This document shows, piece by piece, positions 36,609-47,330 of a stretch of 64,000 bases of DNA. The notes beneath the pieces are model-generated. The model did no database searches. It had not been told where the DNA came from and saw nothing but the letters and a program-made list of their open reading frames with translations. The stretch's first letter is position 1; every line of letters starts with the position of its first letter. Origin of the DNA: Streptomyces sp. NBC_01351 (GTDB taxonomy: Bacteria > Actinomycetota > Actinomycetes > Streptomycetales > Streptomycetaceae); NCBI RefSeq assembly GCF_036237315.1, contig NZ_CP108356.1, positions 806,001-870,000 on the forward strand, read 5' to 3'. The position numbers were made by a program, and so were the translations under genes.

Positions 36609-37940
36609 TCAGGCGCTCTCCAGCTCGTACCCCTCGTCCGAGGGCGGAGGGCTCAGGTTCGGGTCCTCGTACGGGTCCGCGGGCGGATCGGCGTTCGGGT
36701 CGGAGTACGGGTCCGCGGGCGGATCGGCGTTCGGGTCGGTGAAGGGGTCGTACGGATCGGTCGGGCCGGGCGTGGAACCGTCGGGCTCCAGCGGCACCCC
36801 GGGTTCGGTCGGGATCTGCGGCGGCAGGTCGGACGGGATGTCCGTGGGCGCGTCGGGGGGCGGAAGCGGTGTCGGCTGCTGCTGCGGGGAGGCCGGGTTC
36901 GAGGGTGCGGCCGGGCCCGTCGGGCAGTCCGTGGTCCCGGGGGCCGGCGCGGCGGGCGGGGTGCCGGGCGGGGAGGTCCGGGCCAGGCTGTTGCCGTCGG
37001 GGCCGACCGGGCTCGCGCACGGGTCGGCCGGGTCGGTGCCCGGCCGTGTGGTCCCGGGGGTGGTGGAGGGACCGGCCGGGATGCCGTCGGCTGGGTCGTA
37101 CGGGGGCACCACCTGCGGGGTGCGGTCCTGGGCACCGTCGTCGCCGTGCTTGCGTTCCAGCCAGGTGTTGTCGGCGATGTTGACGATCACCAGGTTGTTG
37201 ATCACATGGATGGTGGGTTCGATGACGACGACCTGGTTGGGCTGGTAGCCGTGCCACGGTTCGCCCTTGTGTACCGGGGATCCCTTCGCGGCGCGCGGGG
37301 AGCCCAGCGGGTTTCCGCATCCGCAGCGGACCCGGGGCATTCCGTGCTCGTCTACGAGGACGGCCGTACCGGCCTGGAGGACGGACTGGAAGCCGTCCGC
37401 GCGGCCGCCGCGGAAGCCGTGGTTGGTGACGCGGGTGTCGGCGCGGAGCACGACTGGGGTGAGGCCGCGCAGGAACTCGGGGATCTTCGCCTGTTCGACG
37501 TCGGCGGCCTGGGCGAAGGCGCGGGCCTTGCCGTCGTCCTCGGTGAGGTAGCGGACCTGCTGTTCCACGTCGCAGCTGCCGAGCCGCTGGGTTCCTCCAT
37601 ACAGGCCGGGGGTGTCGGCGTTGACGGTGCGGATGCCGCGTCCGGTCGGATTGGGCAGCGGGGGCTGTACGGGGGCGGACTCGGCGGTGGCCGACGAGGC
37701 GGTGAAGGGGTCGGGGCCGGCCGAGGCCACGGGCTGGAGGTAGACCTCCTGGCTTTCGGGACCGGCGCTCGCCTGGGTCTCCTCGGAGCCGCCGCAGCCC
37801 GCCGCGAACAGGCCGAGCGCGGCGAACAGGGCGGCGCCGGCCTGGGCGTGACGACGCGGCGCCTGACGAGGTGTCGTCGGCGCGGTCGTCGGAAGTGTCG
37901 TCGGAGGTGTCGTCGGCGTCGGAGGTGTCGGTCCGTGCAC
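36609..37940 (-). CDS. DUF6777-like lipoprotein with Pro/Asp repeat tail
   Basis: 443 residues from GTG 37940 with GGGAG. Thr/Pro-rich N-terminus, then hydrophobic stretch and lipobox FAAGC near residue 49. The conserved domain (VYLQPVASAGPDPF ... GLYGGTQRLGSCDVEQQVRYL ... LRGLTPVVLRADTRVTNHGFR ... VDEHGMPRVRCGCGNPL) fits the Streptomyces DUF6777 family as I remember it. The tail is Pro-rich and ends in tandem DPNADPPADPY repeats (DNA repeat about 36660-36740). The mature protein probably sits at the membrane surface. The odd N-terminal extension before the lipobox may mean a later start. Confidence 0.8.
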   Translation of the reverse strand: MHGPTPPTPTTPPTTLPTTAPTTPRQAPRRHAQAGAALFAALGLFAAGCGGSEETQASAGPESQEVYLQPVASAGPDPFTASSATAESAPVQPPLPNPTGRGIRTVNADTPGLYGGTQRLGSCDVEQQVRYLTEDDGKARAFAQAADVEQAKIPEFLRGLTPVVLRADTRVTNHGFRGGRADGFQSVLQAGTAVLVDEHGMPRVRCGCGNPLGSPRAAKGSPVHKGEPWHGYQPNQVVVIEPTIHVINNLVIVNIADNTWLERKHGDDGAQDRTPQVVPPYDPADGIPAGPSTTPGTTRPGTDPADPCASPVGPDGNSLARTSPPGTPPAAPAPGTTDCPTGPAAPSNPASPQQQPTPLPPPDAPTDIPSDLPPQIPTEPGVPLEPDGSTPGPTDPYDPFTDPNADPPADPYSDPNADPPADPYEDPNLSPPPSDEGYELESA

Positions 37941-38028
37941 GTGGATCTCCCTTTTCGCCCCGGTTGCTCACTCTTGTCTGCCGCACGCCCGGGAGTGTCG
38001 CAACCGGAACGTGCCGCGAAAGAGCGCC

Positions 38029-38083
38029 TTGAACATGTTCAAGGAACCTCGTAAGGTCACCCTCGTGAGTTGAACGCGTTCAA
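38029..38083 (+). promoter_or_regulatory. Promoter with two TTGAAC-NN-GTTCAA operators
   Basis: Palindrome 1 (38027-38044) is 18 bp perfect and contains TTGAAC as a -35; TAAGGT at 38052-38057, spaced 17 bases, is a good -10. Palindrome 2 (38070-38083) repeats the same TTGAAC-NN-GTTCAA core 41 bp downstream, just after the expected start of transcription. A dimeric repressor could bind both. The promoter serves the YndJ-DUF1990-LMF operon. Confidence 0.7.
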
Positions 38084-38116
38084 TGCGTCGACCGCGCGTC
38101 ATGGGGGGAGTCCAGG

Positions 38117-39043
38117 GTGACGGTACTGGTGAACGTGATCGTCACCCTGGGCATGCTGTACGTGGTCCCGGCCGGGCTTCGTCTGATCGACCCGGCCGGA
38201 CTGCGCCGGGCCGCCGCGCTCTGGCCCCTGCCGGCCGCCGCCGGGGCGCTGTGCCTCTGGCTGCCGCGCGGGCTGCCCGCCACGGCGCTCGCCGCACTCT
38301 ACGCCGCCGCCTGCCTGGCCCTCGCGGCGCGGGCCCCGGTCCGGCTGCTGCGCGGCCGCTCCCCCTCCCGCCCGTCGCCCGCCACCACCCTGCTCGACCT
38401 CCGCTGCGCGTCGGGCACCTCCGGCCCTGCCGAGATCGCCGTGGCCACCGCGCTGGTCTCGCCCTCGATCGCCGGGACCGCCCTGGTCGCCGAGCGGGCC
38501 GGGTACCGGCTCTTCGGCTTCGACCTCGACATCCTGGCGCTGACCGTGCCGCACTTCCACTTCGCCGGGTTCACGGCCGCCCTGGTCGCCGGGCTGGTGT
38601 GCCGGGTGGCCGTGCCGGGCCGCTGGGCGCGCGGGGCGGCGTACAGCGTCCCCGCGGGCACCCTGCTGGTACTGCTCGGCTACTTCGTCGGCGACTGGGC
38701 CGAGCTGGTGGGAGCCGTGGTGCTGACCGGCGGGATGTGGGCCGTGGCCCTGCTGACCTGGCGGGAGATCCGGCCCGGGGCACGGGACCGGACCACGCGG
38801 GCACTGCTCGCGACCTCGGCGACGGTGTTGCCGGCGACCATGCTGCTCGCCCTGTGGTGGGCGGTCGGCGAGGCCACCGACATCGTGCACCCCACCCTGA
38901 CCTGGATGGCCGCCACCCACGGCCTCGGAAACGCCCTCGGATTCGCCCTGTGCTCGGTGCTGGCCTGGCGCCGACTCACCGCGGACGACGCCGCGGACCA
39001 CGCCACAGACCACGCCGCACACCATGAGGAGACCTCGCCATGA
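38117..39043 (+). CDS. YndJ-like membrane protein
   Basis: 308 residues from GTG 38117, with GGGGGGAG upstream. About nine hydrophobic segments; the central FGFDLDILALTVPHFHFAGFTAALVAGLV with a His-x-His and the late HPTLTWMAATHGLGNALGFALCSVLAW match the YndJ family described as a putative transporter. Function unknown. First gene of a three-gene operon; the stop overlaps the next ATG. Confidence 0.82.
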   Translation: MTVLVNVIVTLGMLYVVPAGLRLIDPAGLRRAAALWPLPAAAGALCLWLPRGLPATALAALYAAACLALAARAPVRLLRGRSPSRPSPATTLLDLRCASGTSGPAEIAVATALVSPSIAGTALVAERAGYRLFGFDLDILALTVPHFHFAGFTAALVAGLVCRVAVPGRWARGAAYSVPAGTLLVLLGYFVGDWAELVGAVVLTGGMWAVALLTWREIRPGARDRTTRALLATSATVLPATMLLALWWAVGEATDIVHPTLTWMAATHGLGNALGFALCSVLAWRRLTADDAADHATDHAAHHEETSP

Positions 39044-39573
39044 CCCGCCTCATCAGCGCCGGCCGGGACACCGTCAGCTACCCCGACCGGGGCGCGACGG
39101 CCCACCGGCCCCTGCCCGCCGGATACAACCACCTGCACCACCGCACCCGCGTCGGGCACGGCCGGGCCGCCTTCGAGGCCGCGGGAACGGCGGTGACCAC
39201 CTTCCACGCCCACCGGACCTCGGGCATGCGGGTCCGGGCCGCGGACGGTGCCGTCCGCCCCGGCAGCCGGGTCGTCGTCGGGATCGGCCTCGGGCCGCTG
39301 CGGATAGACGCCCCGTGCGAGGTGATCTGGACAGCGTACGAACCCGCCCGCGTGGGGTTCGCGTACGGAACCCTGACCGGGCACCCCGAGTGCGGGGAGG
39401 AGTCGTTCATGGTGGAGATCGACCCCGACGGCACGGTGTGGTTCACGGTGACCGCCTTCAGCCGCCCGAACAGCTGGTACACCCGGCTCGGGGGGCCGGT
39501 GATCCCCTTCCTCCAGCTCCGTTACGCCCGCTGGCTGGGCCGGCACGTCCGCAAGCTGGCCGCCGCCGCCTGA
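39040..39573 (+). CDS. DUF1990 family protein
   Basis: 177 residues. LPAGYNHLHHRTRVGHGRAAFEAAG at the start and later CEVIWTAYEPARVGFAYGTLTGHPECGEESFMVEID and FTVTAFSRPNSWYTRLGGPV are the conserved blocks of DUF1990, a cytoplasmic alpha/beta family of unknown role often encoded near YndJ in actinobacteria. Translationally coupled (ATGA) to the gene before. Confidence 0.9.
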   Translation: MTRLISAGRDTVSYPDRGATAHRPLPAGYNHLHHRTRVGHGRAAFEAAGTAVTTFHAHRTSGMRVRAADGAVRPGSRVVVGIGLGPLRIDAPCEVIWTAYEPARVGFAYGTLTGHPECGEESFMVEIDPDGTVWFTVTAFSRPNSWYTRLGGPVIPFLQLRYARWLGRHVRKLAAAA

Positions 39574-39593
39574 CCCGTCCGATACTGGAGGCG

Positions 39594-41033
39594 ATGGACT
39601 GGTTCACGGCGCCCGGCTCCTGGCTCGCCCGGTTGGTCTTCCAGCGGGCCCTGGCCGGCGTCTACCTCTTCGCCTTCGTCGGGGCCGCCCTTCAGTTCCG
39701 GGCCCTGATCGGGGCGCACGGCATGCTGCCCGTGCCGCGCTACACGCGGTACGTGCCCTTCCGCCGCGCCCCGAGCCTGTTCCAACTGCGCTACTCCGAC
39801 CGGCTCTTCGCCGGGTGCGCCTGGGCCGGGGCGGCGCTGGCCGCGGCGCTGGCCGCCGGGGCCGGGGACGCGGTGCCGCTGGGCGCGGCCATGGGGATGT
39901 GGGCCGTGCTGTGGCTGCTCTACCTCTCCATCGTGAACGTGGGGCAGACCTGGTACTCCTTCGGCTGGGAGTCGCTGCTGCTGGAGGTGGGGTTCCTCGC
40001 CGTCTTCCTCGGCAACGCGCGCGCCGGGCCCCCGGTACTGGTGCTGTGGCTGCTGCGCTGGGTCCTCTTCCGCGTGGAGTTCGGGGCCGGGCTGATCAAG
40101 ATGCGCGGGGACTCCTGCTGGCGGAAACTCACCTGCCTGTACTTCCACCACGAGACGCAGCCGATGCCGGGGCCGCTGAGCTGGTTCTTCCACCACCTGC
40201 CGAGACCCCTGCACCGGGTGGAGTGCGCCGCCAACCACGTGACCCAACTGGTGGTCCCGGTCCTGCTCTTCACCCCGCAGCCGGTGGCCTCGTACGCCGC
40301 CGGGATCATCGTCGCGACGCAGTTGTGGCTGGTGCTGTCGGGGAACTTCGCCTGGCTGAACTGGATCACCATCACGGTGGCCCTGTCCGCCGTGGACTTC
40401 ACCGGGATCGCGGGCGCTCCCCCGGCCGCCGCCTCTCGCGAGGCGCCGCTCTGGTACGTGGTGTTGGTGTGCGCGGTGACCGCCCTGGTGCTGTACCTCA
40501 GCCGCCATCCCGTGCTCAACATGATCTCGCGGCGGCAGGTGATGAACCGCTCCTTCGACGCCCTGCACCTGGTCAACACATACGGGGCCTTCGGCTCGGT
40601 CGGCCGGGTCCGGATGGAGGTGGCGGTCGAGGGCACGGCCGAGCACAGGCCCCGCACGGACGGCGCCTGGCGGGAGTACGGCTTCAAGGGCAAGCCGGAT
40701 GAACCGCACAGGCTGCCGCGCCAGTTCGCCCCGTACCACCTGCGCCTGGACTGGCTGATGTGGTTCGCGGCGATCTCCCCCGGCTACGCGCGGGACTGGT
40801 TCGGACCGTTCGTGGAGCGGCTCCTGGCGAGCGACCGGGACACGCTGCGGCTGCTGCGCCACAACCCCTTCCCGGACGCCCCGCCCCTGTACGTCCGGGC
40901 CCGGCTGTACCGCTACCGCTACACGACCTGGCGGGAGCTGCGCGAGACGGGCGACTGGTGGCACCGCACGCTGGTGCGCGAGTACCTGCCGCCGACCCGC
41001 CTCGCCGAGGCTGCCCGGTCAGAGCCCGAGTAG
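39594..41033 (+). CDS. Lipase maturation factor family membrane protein
   Basis: 479 residues from ATG 39594, GGAGG at 3-4 nt upstream. Multiple membrane helices in the first 330 residues, with the LMF1-type sequences SLFQLRYSDRLF, WYSFGWESLLLEVGFLAVFLG, FGAGLIKMRGDSCWRKLTCLYFHHETQPMPGPLSWFFHHLP, and a soluble C-terminal domain (VNTYGAFGSVGRVRMEVAVEG, FAPYHLRLDWLMWFAAI). In animals LMF1 matures lipases in the ER; the bacterial role is unknown. Overlaps the convergent epimerase gene by 15 bases. Confidence 0.92.
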   Translation: MDWFTAPGSWLARLVFQRALAGVYLFAFVGAALQFRALIGAHGMLPVPRYTRYVPFRRAPSLFQLRYSDRLFAGCAWAGAALAAALAAGAGDAVPLGAAMGMWAVLWLLYLSIVNVGQTWYSFGWESLLLEVGFLAVFLGNARAGPPVLVLWLLRWVLFRVEFGAGLIKMRGDSCWRKLTCLYFHHETQPMPGPLSWFFHHLPRPLHRVECAANHVTQLVVPVLLFTPQPVASYAAGIIVATQLWLVLSGNFAWLNWITITVALSAVDFTGIAGAPPAAASREAPLWYVVLVCAVTALVLYLSRHPVLNMISRRQVMNRSFDALHLVNTYGAFGSVGRVRMEVAVEGTAEHRPRTDGAWREYGFKGKPDEPHRLPRQFAPYHLRLDWLMWFAAISPGYARDWFGPFVERLLASDRDTLRLLRHNPFPDAPPLYVRARLYRYRYTTWRELRETGDWWHRTLVREYLPPTRLAEAARSEPE

Positions 41034-42002
41034 CGCGGCTTCCTGCTCGGCGGATATGCCCTTCTTCGGGCGGTCGGGCCGATGGGGGGCCTCGCCGCCG
41101 ATCGACTGGAGCCAGGTCCAGGTGTCGGCCACGGTCTCCTCCACGGGCCGGCAGACGAGGCCCGCCTCCAGGACCTTGGTGACGTCGCCGCCGAACATGT
41201 AGGCCTCCAGCTCGCCCTCGGGGAGCCAGATGGGCAGCTCGGTCCAGGGCTCGATCCCGGCCTTCTCGATGACGGCCGCGTCGGTCCAGCGCGGTTCGGC
41301 ATCGGCGCCGGTGGCGGCGGCGCAGGCGGCCAGGAGGCTGCCCATGGTGGCGTGGCCGACCGGGGAGACCATGTTGTAGGCGCCGCCGAGCCCGGCCGCG
41401 CCCGCGTCGAGGGACCACCGCGCGAGGTCGCGCACGTCGATGTACTGGAGCGGCTGGCCGGGGCGCCCGGGAGCGACGAAGGGGCCGCCGCGGGCGATGC
41501 GGTTCAGCCACCAGGGCAGCCGGCCGACGTTCTCGTACGGGCCGATGATCAGCCCGGCGCGCACCAGCAGGGCGCGGTCGCCGAAGGCGTCCAGGGCGGC
41601 GAGTTCACCGCCCCGCTTGTCCTCGGCGTAGGCGATGGCGTCCGCGTCGGGCGAGCCCTCGACCAGCGGGCCGTCCTCGTCGAGACCGGCCGGCGCCGGG
41701 TAGGCGTACACCGAGCGGCTCGATATGTACACGTACCCGCCGACCCGGCCGTGCAGCAGCCGGGCGCTGTCGCGCACGGCGGTGGGGGCGCCGCTCCAGG
41801 TGTCGACGACGAGGTCCCACTCCCCCTCGGCGAGGGCGTCCAGGCCGCCGGCGGCGGTGCGGTCCCCGTGCACGGCGGTGGTGCCCGGCGGGGGCGCGTG
41901 GTGCCCGCGGTGGAAGACGGTCACCTCCCAGCCCCGGGCGAGGGCGTCCTCGGTGATCGCTCGTCCGACGAATTCGGTACCACCCAGCATCAACAGTTTC
42001 AT
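41019..42002 (-). CDS. NAD-dependent epimerase/dehydratase-like SDR
   Basis: 327 residues from ATG 42002. Rossmann motif LMLGGTEFVGRAITEDAL, then SSRSVYAYPAPAG and an AYAEDKRGGE block where the YxxxK motif sits, an arrangement of atypical extended SDRs. Conserved PLQYIDVRDLARWSLDA follows. Likely binds NAD(P) and may act as reductase or epimerase, substrate unknown. A longer frame upstream has no ribosome-binding site. Confidence 0.85.
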   Translation of the reverse strand: MKLLMLGGTEFVGRAITEDALARGWEVTVFHRGHHAPPPGTTAVHGDRTAAGGLDALAEGEWDLVVDTWSGAPTAVRDSARLLHGRVGGYVYISSRSVYAYPAPAGLDEDGPLVEGSPDADAIAYAEDKRGGELAALDAFGDRALLVRAGLIIGPYENVGRLPWWLNRIARGGPFVAPGRPGQPLQYIDVRDLARWSLDAGAAGLGGAYNMVSPVGHATMGSLLAACAAATGADAEPRWTDAAVIEKAGIEPWTELPIWLPEGELEAYMFGGDVTKVLEAGLVCRPVEETVADTWTWLQSIGGEAPHRPDRPKKGISAEQEAALLGL

Positions 42003-42203
42003 GCAGGTCAGCCTGCCCGCGCGCAGGGTCCGGCGTAACCCGTGATCGCCCTCAGCGATGACGCTCACGGCGTACGGCTTTGTGGAACTTCCCGGTGCGC
42101 TCGAACGGTCGCGGGGCAAGTTTCGGGCATGGTCCGGCATGGTCCGGGCAAGGGCAGCGCCCCCGGCGCCCAGGGGCGCGGGGGCGCTTGGTACCGCTGC
42201 GCG

Positions 42204-42377
42204 TCAGTCGATGCCGGGCAGGATGTGCGATTCCGCCAGGTCGTCCTCGTACCCCGCCAGTCGGATCGGGGCCGATCGTGCCCACACTTCGAGGCTCCCG
42301 AGCTCGTCGGACCGCGTCTTGCGCCGCGAGGCCGTCCGCTCCAGCAACTCCGGTTCGGGCTTGGTCATTTCAGTCAC
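42204..42377 (-). CDS. Conserved 57-residue small protein
   Basis: GTG at 42377 with an excellent AGAGGAG ribosome-binding site, TGA at 42204-42206. The product begins VTEMTKPEPELLERTASRRK and continues through EVWARSAPIRLAGYEDDLA to ILPGID. It is charged, without signal or membrane segment, with normal codon use. I recall near-identical small proteins in other Streptomyces but no assigned function. A regulatory or precursor peptide is possible; no modifying enzyme is adjacent. The 5' side (42378-42658) contains no other supported gene. Confidence 0.75.
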   Translation of the reverse strand: MTEMTKPEPELLERTASRRKTRSDELGSLEVWARSAPIRLAGYEDDLAESHILPGID

Positions 42378-42658
42378 CGCGCACTCCTCTGTGTCGCGTA
42401 ACCCGGCAGGCTAGCCGCGCGCCGGGCAGGGAGGGAAAGGGTTCCGGACGCGGTGGCGCCTTAGTGGAGCGCGGCCCGGATAGGGGCCGTCTTGATGCCC
42501 CAGAGTACACATATGAGCGCACCCCCGCTCGATGGAAAGGCAAAATCCGCTCCGTCCACCCAGTTTCGCCGCGAGTTCAGCAAGTCGTAGGACGGCGGGC
42601 CCGTGACGGATGGTCTGCTCGATGCCGGGTGTACACGGTGCGACGGAAGGGAGCGGCG

Positions 42659-43168
42659 GTGGCCAGGTCCGGGGTGTCGGGGTCCGAAATGCCTTACGTC
42701 ACAAGCGTGTCGGAGCTCATGGATCTTCTGTACGCGTGCCGCGGCGGCCGGGGGCTCGGGACCGCCGCCCTGCTGCGGCGCTCGCATCCCTTCGACAAGG
42801 AACTCCAGGTCGCGGGCTTGGTGCACGAGCTCGGCACACTGCTCTGTCCGGGTGACCGGACGTTTCGCGCCGACCTCGCGGCGGCCGCGGTCCGGCCCCT
42901 CCTCGGCGAACGGGTGGCCATGCTCGTCGCCCTCGCCGAGCGGGACGAGCGCGAGGAGGCGGGAGGGTCCGGTGAGGCCCGCGAGGCCGCGGCCACCCTG
43001 CGCCAGGCACGGGAGGCGGCCGCTGCGGCCGGCCTGGACGCGGGCGTGCTGGAGGACTGGCAGCCGGTACTGGAACTGGTCGCCGCCGGGGCGTACCGGC
43101 CGGCACGCCCCGGGAACGGCAACGACCCCCTCGGTTCGCCGAGGGGGTCGATCGCGGGAATCCAGTAG
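42659..43168 (+). CDS. Degenerate HD-domain-like protein
   Basis: 169 residues from GTG 42659, with AAGGGAG upstream; an ATG at 42689 is a shorter option. SVSELMDLLYACRGGRGLGTAALLRRSHPFDKELQVAGLVHELGTLLCPGD resembles PhnZ/myo-inositol-oxygenase-like HD proteins, but the metal-binding HD doublet appears as HE. It may therefore be inactive or bind differently. The 3' coding end contains a strong hairpin. Function unknown. Confidence 0.65.
   Translation: MARSGVSGSEMPYVTSVSELMDLLYACRGGRGLGTAALLRRSHPFDKELQVAGLVHELGTLLCPGDRTFRADLAAAAVRPLLGERVAMLVALAERDEREEAGGSGEAREAAATLRQAREAAAAAGLDAGVLEDWQPVLELVAAGAYRPARPGNGNDPLGSPRGSIAGIQ
43123..43150. terminator. Bidirectional terminator inside the 3' coding end
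   Basis: Perfect 12-bp stem with a stable TTCG loop (CGACCCCCTCGG / CCGAGGGGGTCG). It falls before the stop of the HD-like gene (43166-43168) and serves the convergent SDR gene ending at 43188. Confidence 0.8.
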
Positions 43169-43187
43169 CGCCCGGGGCGCGGGGGGA

Positions 43188-44675
43188 CTACCAGTTCGCG
43201 GGGGCGTAGTCCTTCAGGAAGACGCCGTACAGGTCCTCGCCGGCCTCGCCGCGGACGACGGGGTCGTAGACCCGGGCCGCGCCGTCGACCAGGTCGAGGG
43301 GGGCGTGGAAGCCCTCCTCGGCGAGGCGCAGCTTGTCGAAGTGCGGGCGCTCGTCGGTGATCCAGCCGGTGTCGACCGAGGTCATCAGGATGCGGTCGCT
43401 CTGGAACATCTCCTGGCCGCTGGTCCGCGTCACCATGTTCATCGCGGCCTTGGCGGCATTGGTGTTCGGGTGCCCCGCACCCTTGTAGCCACGGCTGAAG
43501 ACCCCCTCCATGGCCGAGACGTTCACGACGTACGCACGCCCGCTGGACGCCTTCCGCGCGGCCTCGGCCATGGCCGGCCGGAGCGCGCTGATCAGGATGA
43601 AGGGCGACGTGTAGTTGCACAGCTGGGTCTCGAGCAGCTCCACCGGGGAGATCTGGTCGATGGTCTGCACCCAGGTGTTGCTCTCGACGACGTCGGGCAG
43701 CAGGCCGCCCGCGTCGATGGCGGTTCCGGCGAGGTGCCGCTCCAGGCTGGCGTTGCCCGCGACCAGGGCGAGGTCGGCCACCTTCTGCGCCTCGAGTCCG
43801 CTCACTCCCACGGGCAGCGCCGCCAGGCCGTCGACCGCACCGGAGTTGAAGGCGCCGATGACGTGGTGGGCGGGGAGCTCGCCGGCGGGCAGCGGGGCAC
43901 TCTCGCCCTCGACCAGCGCGGCGTACGCGGTGGGCAGGCGGCGCACGGTCTGCGTCGCGTTGTTGATCAGGATGTCCAGCGGACCGGCCTCGGCCACCTG
44001 GTCGGCGAGCGCGACGGCCTGGGCCGGGTCGCGCAGGTCGATGCCGACGACCTCCAGGCGGTGCATCCAGTCCGCCGAGTCCTCCATCGCCTTGAAGCGG
44101 CGGATGGCGTCCTTGGGGAAGCGGGTGGTGATCGTGGTGTGGGCGCCGTCGCGCAGCAGCCGCAGCGCGATGTACATGCCGATCTTGGCCCGGCCACCGG
44201 TGAGCAGCGCCCGCTTGCCGGTGAGGTCGGCGCGGGCCTCTCGCCTGGCCCGGTTCTCGGCGGCGCACGCCGGGCAGAGCTGGTGGTAGAAGTAGTCGAC
44301 CTCGACGTACCGCGTCTTGCAGACGTAGCAGGAGCGCGGGCGCTGGAGTATCCCGGCGATCCGGCCCGCGTCCGTGACGGAGGTGGGCAGGATGCCCTCG
44401 GTCTCGTCGTCGATGCGCTCGGCGGAGCCGGTCGCGGTCGCCTCGGTGACGGCCTTGTCGTTGGCGGTCTTGGAGGCGCGGCGCTCCTGGCGGCGGCGCT
44501 GCTTGACCGTGCGGTAGAGGCCGGCGGTGGCACGGCGGATGGCGATCGCGTCGGGGTGGTCGACGTCGAGCTTGTCCAGCTCGTCGATGACGCTGAGGGC
44601 GAGAGCCAGCCGGTCCGGGTCGATGCCGGGCCCGTAGGCCTGCCCGTAGTCGTTGGTTTCCTCGGTCACCGTCAT
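43188..44675 (-). CDS. SDR oxidoreductase with N-terminal zinc-ribbon region
   Basis: 495 residues from ATG 44675; an ATG at 44708 is possible. A helical N-terminus, a four-Cys putative zinc site (CYVCKTRYVEVDYFYHQLCPAC near 115-136), then a classical SDR domain: KRALLTGGRAKIGMYIALRLL, DILINNATQT, VVNVSAMEGVFSRGYKGAGHPNTNAAKAAMN. The fusion of a zinc-ribbon to an SDR is unusual; in place of YxxxK the active site region reads HPNTNAAK, so the catalytic Tyr may be missing. Substrate unknown. Confidence 0.85.
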   Translation of the reverse strand: MTVTEETNDYGQAYGPGIDPDRLALALSVIDELDKLDVDHPDAIAIRRATAGLYRTVKQRRRQERRASKTANDKAVTEATATGSAERIDDETEGILPTSVTDAGRIAGILQRPRSCYVCKTRYVEVDYFYHQLCPACAAENRARREARADLTGKRALLTGGRAKIGMYIALRLLRDGAHTTITTRFPKDAIRRFKAMEDSADWMHRLEVVGIDLRDPAQAVALADQVAEAGPLDILINNATQTVRRLPTAYAALVEGESAPLPAGELPAHHVIGAFNSGAVDGLAALPVGVSGLEAQKVADLALVAGNASLERHLAGTAIDAGGLLPDVVESNTWVQTIDQISPVELLETQLCNYTSPFILISALRPAMAEAARKASSGRAYVVNVSAMEGVFSRGYKGAGHPNTNAAKAAMNMVTRTSGQEMFQSDRILMTSVDTGWITDERPHFDKLRLAEEGFHAPLDLVDGAARVYDPVVRGEAGEDLYGVFLKDYAPANW

Positions 44676-45002
44676 GGCCGCTGCCGTTCCTTGATCGCTC
44701 GTCCGCATCCGCCTGCTGCGGAAGTCCCCAAAAGGGAAACTGTACGGATCCCACGCGCCCCGGACCAAACCCGCCGCCGCGAGCCTCACGCACCGCGAGC
44801 CGGCCGTCACCCCGCGCACCGGATCGGGTACCCCACCGGGTCCCCAGCAGGCCCTCGGCAGGCCCTCGGGCACGGTCGGATCGAGCGCTCACCGAGCAGT
44901 CGTCGACTACTCGTCGAGTACTCCTGTACTACGTCCGGAGTATGACTCGTGACCCCCTGTGGGCGGAGGAATAGCGCGGTGGGGTCGGGCATTGTGGACT
45001 TC

Positions 45003-47207
<2,205 letters not shown>

Positions 47208-47330
47208 GGGGCGCAACGGGGCGCTCTCCGGCGGAACTTGACATTCCTTCGACGCGCGGGCGATCGGCGGACATGGTGGCCGGGGTAGCGTCGGTGTTCC
47301 CCGCACACCGAAGCACGCAGGAGCGCACGC

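Noticed and set aside
38027..38083. LexA (SOS) boxes in front of the YndJ operon
   Set aside because: The GAAC and GTTC halves are 2 bases apart, not 4 as in actinobacterial LexA sites, and the genes are not SOS-type.
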